NCBI GenBank assembly: GCA_003500955.1
Contig: DNQP01000241.1
Span: forward strand, 1-22,957
DNA length: 22,957 bases
Reading direction: 5' to 3'
Origin: Curvibacter sp.
GTDB taxonomy: Bacteria; Pseudomonadota; Gammaproteobacteria; Burkholderiales; Burkholderiaceae_C
Shown one piece after another: positions 17,601 to 22,957 of this stretch. The first letter of the stretch is position 1. The number at the start of each line of letters is the position of its first letter. The position numbers were made by a program, and so were the translations under genes. The notes below the pieces were generated by a model. The model had not been told where the DNA came from. It made no database searches and saw only the letters and a list, made by a program, of their open reading frames with translations.

Positions 17601-20137
17601 GCGCGCAGAACAAGAAGAGCGCCCTGCTGGTCCTGGGTTCGCCGCTGCAGATTCTGGCCTGCATGCTGGTGCTGGGCCTGGGCGCCAGCTTGGCGCTCAC
17701 GCTCAACGGCTACTGGGTCTTCGTGTTGGCCCAGGTGGCCCTGCTGGCCATCGTGGGGGTGGGCCTCAATGTGCTGATCGGCCTCACGGGCCAGATGTCG
17801 TTTGGCCATGTGGGCTTCTACGCCATCGGCGCCTACACCGTGGCCACTCTCACGACCAAGGCGGGCATCAGCTTCTGGCTGGCCTGGCCCATCGCGGCCG
17901 TGCTGGGCGCGGCCTGCGGTGCGCTGCTGGCGCTGCCCGCGCTGCGCGTGAAGGGGCCGTATCTGGCGATGATCACCATCGCCTTCGGCTTCATCGTCGA
18001 GCACAGCATCGTCGAAGCCGGTGCGCTGACGGGCGGGCAGAACGGCATCATGGGCATTGCCGGCCCGGCGCTGGGCGGTCTGGCCCAGGGCGAGCGTGCC
18101 ATGGCCTTGCTGGCGATTGCGGCGGCTGGTGTGGCGCTGGCGGTCTATGCCTGGCTGTCGCGCGGCACCTGGGGCGCGGCCATGCGCGCGGTGCGTGATG
18201 CCGAGACCGCGTCTGAATCCATCGGTCTGAACCCGCTGGCGATCAAGACCGTGGCCTTTGCGGTCTCTGCGCTGTGCGCAGCGGCGGCGGGCGCGCTGTT
18301 CGCGCCGCTCTCGGGCTTTGTCACGCCGCACACCTTCGGCTTCATCCAGTCCATCCTCTTCGTGCTGGTCGTCATGCTCGGCGGCGCGGGTTCGGTGGCC
18401 GGCCCGCTGGTGGGCGCCATCATCGTGGGCCTGCTGCCCGAGCTGCTGGCCGGCATGGAGGAATACCGTCTGCTCTTCTTCGGCGTGCTGCTGCTGGTGG
18501 TGCTCTGGGCCGCGCCCGATGGCGTGGCCGGTCTGGTGCGGCGCCTCAAGTCGCGTTGGTGGCCCGCGGCGTCGGCCACTTCGGTGGCTGCACATGAAGG
18601 CACGCTGAGCCTGCCTGCACGCACCCGCCAGCCGCTCGCGGCCCAGGGCCTGACCATGCAGTTCGGCGGCGTGCGCGCCGTGTCGGATCTGCACTTCAGT
18701 GCGCCGGCCGCGGCCGTGACCAGCCTGATCGGCCCCAATGGGGCGGGCAAGTCCACGGCGCTGAATATGCTCGGCGGCTTCTACCTGCCCACGGCTGGCG
18801 CCTTCGCGCTGGGCGATGCGGCGCTGACCGGGCAGAGCGCCATGCAGATCGCGCGCCGTGGTGTGGCGCGCACCTACCAGACCTCGCAACTCTTCGGCAG
18901 CTTGAGCGTGCTCGACAACGTGGTGCTGGCCATGCACCGCGGTCGCCTGGGTCCGCTGCTGGGCGCGGCCGGTCGCCTGGACCCGGCGCTGACCCAGCGC
19001 GCCCGTGAGCTGATCCGCTGGTGCGGTTACACGGGCCACCCGGACACGCTGGCGGCCGATCTGCCGCATGTGGACCGGCGCCTGGTGGAGATTGCGCGGG
19101 CGCTGGCGAGTGACCCCGAGGCCCTGCTGCTCGACGAGCCCGCGGCCGGCCTCTCGCGTGAAGACAAGGAGCGCCTGGGCACACTGCTGCGCCGCATTGC
19201 CGACGCGGGCGTGACCGTGCTGCTGGTGGAACACGACATGACGCTGGTGATGGGCATCAGCGACCAGGTGGTGGTGCTCGACGCGGGCGTGCGCCTGGCC
19301 GTGGGCACACCGGCCGAGGTGCAGGCCAACCCGGCGGTGCAGCAGGCTTACCTGGGCGAATCGCTCGAAGGCGGCAGCGCACGCACGACCGACACCAGCG
19401 CGCAGCCCGAGATGCTGGGCGTGGGCAAGCTCGTGGCGGGTTACGGCGCCGAGCCCGTGCTGCACGGCATCGATCTGCAGGTGCGCCAGGGCGAGGTGGT
19501 GGCTTTGCTCGGTGCCAATGGCGCGGGCAAGTCCACGCTGATGAAGGCGCTCGCGGGCCTGCACCGGCCGGTGCAGGGTGGCATCCACCTCGAAGGTCGT
19601 GAGCTCAAGAACCTGGGCGCCGAGCAGGTGGTGGCCCAGGGTGTGGTGCTGGTGCCCGAGGGGCGCCAGGTCTTCCCCGAATTGAGTGTGCTCGACAACA
19701 TCCGCCTCGGGGCCTTCCTGCAGCCCGCGGACCGCGAGGCGCGCGTGGAGGAACAGCTGCAGCGCTTCCCGCGCCTGCGTGAGCGCCTGCACCAGCGGGC
19801 GGGCCTGCTGTCGGGCGGTGAACAGCAGATGCTGGCGATTGCCCGCGCGCTGATGTCGCGCCCGCGCATCCTGCTGCTGGACGAACCTTCGCTGGGCCTG
19901 GCGCCCAAGATCATTGCCGAACTCTTTGCCGCGCTGGACCAGCTGCGCAAGGAAGGCATGACCTTGCTGCTGGTGGACCAGATGGCTGGCCTGGCCCTGG
20001 CCCTGGCCGACCGCGCCTATGTGATCGAGGGCGGGCGCATCGTGGCCCAGGGCACGGCGGCGCAGATCGCGGCCGACGGCGCGCTGGCCCAGGCCTATCT
20101 GGGCGAGCAGGCGACATCGGTCAAACTCGCGGCATGA
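17597..20137 (+). CDS. triple fusion: LivM-type permease, LivG-type and LivF-type ATPases
   Basis: One uninterrupted frame of 846 residues carries three parts normally encoded separately. Residues 1 to about 330 are a LivM permease ([52 protein letters not shown]). About 345-590 is a LivG-like ATPase: Walker [10 protein letters not shown] at 379-387, Walker B aspartate/glutamate 513-514 and H-loop H546 in LLVEHDM. About 605-846 is a LivF-like ATPase: Walker A 639-647, signature LSGGE 738-742 and Walker B 762-763. The first ATPase has LPHVD (489-493) where a signature like LSYGQ is expected, and the second lacks the H-loop histidine (VDQMAG), as LivF proteins do. A complete transporter would need only this protein, LivH and the binding protein. 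The ATG overlaps the LivH stop. Confidence 0.93.
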   Translation: MSAQNKKSALLVLGSPLQILACMLVLGLGASLALTLNGYWVFVLAQVALLAIVGVGLNVLIGLTGQMSFGHVGFYAIGAYTVATLTTKAGISFWLAWPIAAVLGAACGALLALPALRVKGPYLAMITIAFGFIVEHSIVEAGALTGGQNGIMGIAGPALGGLAQGERAMALLAIAAAGVALAVYAWLSRGTWGAAMRAVRDAETASESIGLNPLAIKTVAFAVSALCAAAAGALFAPLSGFVTPHTFGFIQSILFVLVVMLGGAGSVAGPLVGAIIVGLLPELLAGMEEYRLLFFGVLLLVVLWAAPDGVAGLVRRLKSRWWPAASATSVAAHEGTLSLPARTRQPLAAQGLTMQFGGVRAVSDLHFSAPAAAVTSLIGPNGAGKSTALNMLGGFYLPTAGAFALGDAALTGQSAMQIARRGVARTYQTSQLFGSLSVLDNVVLAMHRGRLGPLLGAAGRLDPALTQRARELIRWCGYTGHPDTLAADLPHVDRRLVEIARALASDPEALLLDEPAAGLSREDKERLGTLLRRIADAGVTVLLVEHDMTLVMGISDQVVVLDAGVRLAVGTPAEVQANPAVQQAYLGESLEGGSARTTDTSAQPEMLGVGKLVAGYGAEPVLHGIDLQVRQGEVVALLGANGAGKSTLMKALAGLHRPVQGGIHLEGRELKNLGAEQVVAQGVVLVPEGRQVFPELSVLDNIRLGAFLQPADREARVEEQLQRFPRLRERLHQRAGLLSGGEQQMLAIARALMSRPRILLLDEPSLGLAPKIIAELFAALDQLRKEGMTLLLVDQMAGLALALADRAYVIEGGRIVAQGTAAQIAADGALAQAYLGEQATSVKLAA

Positions 20138-20538
20138 ACAAGGACACCGTCATGGACATCAATCTGCCCGAGGTGCTGGCCGAAGTGCAGGCCGCCTTTG
20201 CCCGCTACGAGGACGCGCTGGTGCACAACAAGGTCGAGGTGCTCGACGAGCTGTTCTGGGACAGCCCGCACACCCTGCGCTACGGCGCGACCGAGAACCT
20301 CTATGGCTACAAAGCGATCCAGGACTTTCGCGCCGGCCGTCCCTCGGCGGGGCTGATGCGCGAGATCTACAACACCGTGATCACGAGCTACGGCCGCGAT
20401 TTCGCGACCGCCAACACCGAGTTCCGCCGCGCGGGCAGCACGGCCACGGGGCGCCAGAGCCAGACCTGGATGCGCACGCCGGCGGGCTGGCGCGTGGTGG
20501 CCGCGCACGTGAGCCTGCTGGCCGCACCTGCGCGCTGA
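20134..20538 (+). CDS. hpxZ: HpxZ/AtzH-family protein (DUF3225)
   Basis: 134 residues, NTF2-like fold. Landmarks are [42 protein letters not shown], the long [20 protein letters not shown] stretch and [20 protein letters not shown], which match the HpxZ/AtzH group. HpxZ is known from the oxalurate branch of purine catabolism in Klebsiella; AtzH-type proteins occur with AtzE-type amidases in cyanuric acid breakdown. ATG at 20134 overlaps the fusion-gene stop (ATGA); a second ATG at 20152 is an alternative. It is the last gene of the transporter operon, and its stop is 3 nt from the convergent DUF3429 gene. Its presence links the transporter to ureide or carboxy-urea metabolism; the exact reaction here is inferred, not shown. 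Confidence 0.85.
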   Translation: MNKDTVMDINLPEVLAEVQAAFARYEDALVHNKVEVLDELFWDSPHTLRYGATENLYGYKAIQDFRAGRPSAGLMREIYNTVITSYGRDFATANTEFRRAGSTATGRQSQTWMRTPAGWRVVAAHVSLLAAPAR

Positions 20539-20541
20539 GGT

Positions 20542-21009
20542 TCAGGCGGTGCCGGCGAGCACCGCCAGCGCCAGCACGGCGCCGCTGCTCAGGCGCAGGC
20601 GCAGCGGCAGGTACCAGTGGGGCAGGGGCTGGACGCGGCCCAGGCGCCGATCCTGCAGATAGTGCGCGGCATAGGCCAGGATCAGCAGGACCGCGGCCAT
20701 GGCCGTGCCCGTGCGCGAGTCGCTGCCCAGCAGCGGCAGCACACCGGGCAGCAGCAGGGCCAACCAGCCCAGCAGGGCCGGTACCACGCTCCAGGTGTAG
20801 AGCCTGGGGGCGTTCGCGGCGGGGGCGCTCATGGCGAAACCCCAGTGCAGGGCGCCGACGAAGCTCAGGATGATGGCGGCGTAGCCCAGCAGCATGGCCT
20901 GCCAGAGCGCGTGGCCCTTGGGCAGGAGCAGCAGGCCGAGCGCGCCCACGACAAAGGGCAGCAGGCCACCGTAGCCCAGCAGGGCGACCACACGCGGCGG
21001 CTGTTTCAT
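20542..21009 (-). CDS. DUF3429 membrane protein
   Basis: 155 residues with four to five membrane helices: VALLGYGGLLPFVVGALGLL, ALWQAMLLGYAAIILSFVGALHWGFAM, a helix at VVPALLGWLALLLPGVLPLL, TAMAAVLLILAYAAHYL and the C-terminal LSSGAVLALAVLAGTA. The LLGYGGLLPF start and the FVGALHWG motif are the hallmarks of DUF3429. No function is established for the family. The start at 21009 overlaps the DUF2237 stop by 4 nt, so it is the last gene of the photolyase operon. The longer frame upstream is an out-of-frame reading of the neighbours. Confidence 0.85.
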   Translation of the reverse strand: MKQPPRVVALLGYGGLLPFVVGALGLLLLPKGHALWQAMLLGYAAIILSFVGALHWGFAMSAPAANAPRLYTWSVVPALLGWLALLLPGVLPLLGSDSRTGTAMAAVLLILAYAAHYLQDRRLGRVQPLPHWYLPLRLRLSSGAVLALAVLAGTA

Positions 21010-21386
21010 GGCTGGCTCGGCTGGCGCAGGTATTCGTGTGCGCGCAGCTGTTCGAGGGTGACGTAGTCCAGCGCGCGGGCGTGCGTGCACTCCAGCACCA
21101 CGGGCGGCGCGACGCCGGCCTCGAAGGCCTCTTTCCAGCGCAGCGCGCACAGGCACCAGCGGTCGCCGGCCTTGAGGCCCGGGAAGCGATGCTCGGGCCG
21201 GGGCATGAAGAGGTCGTTGCCGCGGGTCAGGGAGAACTCGAGGAAGGCCTGCGTGACGCGGGCGCAGATCACGTGGGAGCCGCTGTCCTGTGCGTCGGTG
21301 TTGCAGCAGCCGTCGCGATAGTAGCCGGTCAGCGGGTCGTAGGAGCAGGGCACAAGCGGCGTGCCCAGGACGTTCTTCGCAGTCAT
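21006..21386 (-). CDS. DUF2237 family protein
   Basis: 126 residues, soluble. It begins MTAKNVLGTPLVPCSYDPLT and contains GYYRDGCCNT, the cysteine-containing HVICARVTQAFLEFSLTRGN, HRFPGLKAGDRWCLCALRW and APPVVLECTHARAL, which are the conserved blocks of DUF2237 (COG3651). The many conserved cysteines suggest metal or redox chemistry, but no function is known. It starts 14 nt after the photolyase-like gene and overlaps the DUF3429 gene by 4 nt. DUF2237 genes near photolyases are familiar to me in proteobacteria, which hints at a light- or oxidative-stress operon; that is inference. Confidence 0.88.
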   Translation of the reverse strand: MTAKNVLGTPLVPCSYDPLTGYYRDGCCNTDAQDSGSHVICARVTQAFLEFSLTRGNDLFMPRPEHRFPGLKAGDRWCLCALRWKEAFEAGVAPPVVLECTHARALDYVTLEQLRAHEYLRQPSQP

Positions 21387-21400
21387 GGTCTGAAGCAAGG

Positions 21401-22630
21401 TTAGGGGGAGCGGCTGTGAGGATAGTCCAAAAGCGCGGCCTTGCCCGCGCCGTGGTCTTGCAGCAGCTCGGCGGCCCGGCGCCGCCCACGGGTGGCCCGG
21501 GTCCACCACTGCGAGAAGGAGTCGCAGCGCCGCGGCTCGGGGGCGAACAGGGGCACGGGCTCGCGCAGCTGCGCCACGCGCCCCAGCCAGGGCGGCAGAT
21601 GGGGCTCGGCCCAGGCCTGCACCTGCTGTGCGCCGGCCAGCAGGGTGTGCAGTGTCTGTGCATCGGCCAGGCAGCGCCAGGGCGTGAGCTCGGCCATGCT
21701 GGCGTCGACGAAGTGCCAGCGCGCGGCGGACCAGCGGTGCTGGCGATGGAAGTCGGCCGGGTAGACGCCCAGCAGCACGGTGTCGGTCGGCAGATCGGCG
21801 GGCGGCAGCGACAGCGACCAGGGGTGGATGAGCCAGACGCTGCGGCCCCGCAGCGCGGCGGGCTCGGGTGGGCTGAAGGCCAGCGTGGGGGGCGGCGCGC
21901 TGTGCAGGGCGGGTTCGGGCGTTCCGATTGGAGCGGGGCCATGGGGGCGGAGCGACCAGCTGGCGTCTTGCGCCCAGGCGGTCAATTGTTCGTAGCTGGT
22001 GGCTATGGCGCTGCCCGCGCAATGCCAGGCGGGCGGCGCATAACGCGCCACGTTCTCGGCGTTGAAGAGATAGGGTTTGCTGCTGCCGGTGCCGGCGATC
22101 CATTGCCAGCTCAGGTGGTTGCTCGCGAGGTCGCCGTCGAGCAGATGCGCGTAGAGCCAGTCGGCGCCGGCGCGCCAGTGCACCTTGCGCAGGTGCACCA
22201 CATAGCTGGCCAGCCACATGCGCGCGTGGTTGTGCAGCGTGCCCGTGGCGTAGAGCGTGCGCACGGCCTGGTCGATCACGGGCAGGCCGGTGCGGGCCTC
22301 GCGGATATCGGCCGGCAGCTCGGGCGCGTAGGCGGCCTCGGGCAATACGCCCGCGTGGAGTGAGTCAAAAATGCCCTCGCCGCGATGCGCCCAGACATGG
22401 CGGAAGTAGGCGCGCCAGCCGAGCTCGAAGACCAGCTTGTGCTGTACCGGCAGATCCTCGCGGGCCAGGACCGCTTCCAGCACCTCGGGCAAGGTGAGCA
22501 GGCCGTGGGTGAGATAGGGCGAGAGGCCGGTGACCGCGCCTTCGAGGTGGTTGCGCGTGCGCGCGTAGTCGGGCGGGCGCACGGCGGCCAGCCGGGCGCG
22601 GGCGGCGGCCTGACCCGCGACGGTGCTCAT
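21401..22630 (-). CDS. photolyase-like FAD-binding protein with reordered domains
   Basis: 409 residues. The N-terminal 230 or so residues are the helical FAD-binding domain of DNA photolyase/cryptochrome: LEGAVTGLSPYLTHGLLTLPE, KLVFELGWRAYFRHVW, GLPVIDQAVRTLYATGTLHNHARM, and LLDGDLASNHLSWQWIAGTGSSKPYLFN, which includes the flavin-contacting D-L-A-S-N-x-L-x-W-Q-W. In classical photolyases this domain follows an N-terminal alpha/beta antenna domain. Here no antenna domain precedes it; instead a C-terminal region (about 260-360, LRGRSVWLIHPWSLSLP, TDTVLLGVYPADFHRQHRW) looks like an alpha/beta fold placed after it. The ATG overlaps the upstream FeS photolyase stop (ATGA), so the two are coupled. 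It may be an accessory flavoprotein or a repair enzyme; activity is uncertain. Confidence 0.82.
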   Translation of the reverse strand: MSTVAGQAAARARLAAVRPPDYARTRNHLEGAVTGLSPYLTHGLLTLPEVLEAVLAREDLPVQHKLVFELGWRAYFRHVWAHRGEGIFDSLHAGVLPEAAYAPELPADIREARTGLPVIDQAVRTLYATGTLHNHARMWLASYVVHLRKVHWRAGADWLYAHLLDGDLASNHLSWQWIAGTGSSKPYLFNAENVARYAPPAWHCAGSAIATSYEQLTAWAQDASWSLRPHGPAPIGTPEPALHSAPPPTLAFSPPEPAALRGRSVWLIHPWSLSLPPADLPTDTVLLGVYPADFHRQHRWSAARWHFVDASMAELTPWRCLADAQTLHTLLAGAQQVQAWAEPHLPPWLGRVAQLREPVPLFAPEPRRCDSFSQWWTRATRGRRRAAELLQDHGAGKAALLDYPHSRSP

Positions 22631-22957
22631 GCCAGCGTGCCCACGGCACCGCTGCGGATGGCGGCGGCGCGCGCGCGGATGGCGCTGCGCTCGGCGTCAT
22701 CGAGCCGCGCCAGGTTCTTGACCTGCAGGGCGATGCGCGGGTTGCGGGCCAGCATGGCCTCGTGGCGCAGCAGGAAGTCCCAGTAGAGCGTGGTGATGGG
22801 GCAGGCGGTGTCGCCCGTGCGCAGGGCGGGGTCGTAACGGCAGCCCTTGCATAGCGGGCTCATGCGTTCGATGTACTTGCCGCTGGCGATGTAGGGCTTG
22901 CTGGCCATGAGGCCGCCGTCGGCGTACTGGCTCATGCCCAGGGTGTTGGGCAGCTCC
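22627..22957 (-). CDS. FeS-type (6-4) photolyase/cryptochrome, C-terminal fragment
   Basis: The gene enters from the right edge; only the last 109 residues are visible, from ELPNTLGM onward. The FeS-BCP (PhrB/CryB) signature is clear: QYADGGLMASKPYIASGKYI, RMSPLCKGCRYDP, TACPITTLYWDFL. Three iron-sulfur ligands appear as C-x2-C-x12-C, the spacing of the 438/441/454 cysteines of Agrobacterium PhrB; the fourth ligand would lie outside the window. Members carry FAD, a lumazine and a 4Fe-4S cluster and repair (6-4) photoproducts, or act as cryptochromes. It is upstream of, and overlaps by 4 nt, the photolyase-like gene. The family is certain; repair versus sensing cannot be decided from this fragment. 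Confidence 0.92.
   Translation of the reverse strand, partial: ELPNTLGMSQYADGGLMASKPYIASGKYIERMSPLCKGCRYDPALRTGDTACPITTLYWDFLLRHEAMLARNPRIALQVKNLARLDDAERSAIRARAAAIRSGAVGTLA

Noticed and set aside
17507..19792. 761-residue minus-strand open frame
   Set aside because: Antisense shadow of the fused transporter gene; compositionally biased with no domain signature.
15505..20137. Leucine/isoleucine/valine transporter assignment
   Set aside because: The fold is Liv-type, but context (amidase, CE4 hydrolase, HpxZ-like protein, sigma-54 promoters) points to another nitrogen compound, so liv gene symbols were withheld.

Overview
The window is high-GC DNA (about 70% in most coding lines I counted by hand) with densely packed, often overlapping genes. 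Gene content (MacB-type exporter, MutS, UppP, LivH plus a fused Liv-type transporter, HpxZ/AtzH-like protein, FeS photolyase) and codon use suggest a Burkholderiales bacterium, most likely Comamonadaceae. The genus assignment is inference only.

Region 1 (1-3697, plus strand): the end of an ABC exporter ATPase and its MacB/FtsX-type permease, a membrane-anchored alpha/beta hydrolase, undecaprenyl-diphosphatase UppP and a Cys-type glutathione peroxidase. A REP-like inverted repeat sits inside the 3' end of the ATPase gene. Region 2 (3701-8336, minus strand): a probable operon reading small membrane protein, DsbA/FrnE-like oxidoreductase, MutS, alpha/beta hydrolase. A PQQ-type soluble sugar dehydrogenase (8347-9453, plus) diverges from it.

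Region 3 (about 9454-11945) stands out. It is much more AT-rich (about 37% GC in the 60 bases from 9781) and carries three unfamiliar plus-strand genes: a single-pass membrane protein with a helical body, a tiny two-helix membrane protein, and a soluble 350-residue protein. The second and third genes overlap by 8 nt. The C-terminus of the second and the N-terminus of the third share an S-x5-IQAGG-x-V-x3-NT motif, resembling RHIM-like amyloid-signalling motif pairs. This is the best candidate for an undescribed, possibly defence-type, system.

Region 4 (11946-20538) is a metabolic island of two divergent operons. The minus operon encodes an NTF2-like protein, a PuuE/PgdA-type CE4 hydrolase, an amidase-signature enzyme and a GntR/FCD regulator. 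The plus operon encodes a Liv-type binding protein, a LivH permease, a single polypeptide fusing LivM, LivG and LivF, and an HpxZ/AtzH-family protein. The 227-bp divergent region holds near-perfect sigma-54 (-24/-12) promoter sequences facing both ways, plus a GntR-like palindrome. Together they suggest nitrogen-controlled uptake and hydrolysis of an amide, ureide or cyclic imide. The substrate is unknown.

Region 5 (20542-22957, minus): an operon running in from beyond the right edge, with an FeS-type (6-4) photolyase/cryptochrome (C-terminus only), a second photolyase-like protein whose FAD-binding domain comes first, a DUF2237 protein and a DUF3429 membrane protein. I saw no tRNA, rRNA, CRISPR array, transposase or integrase.
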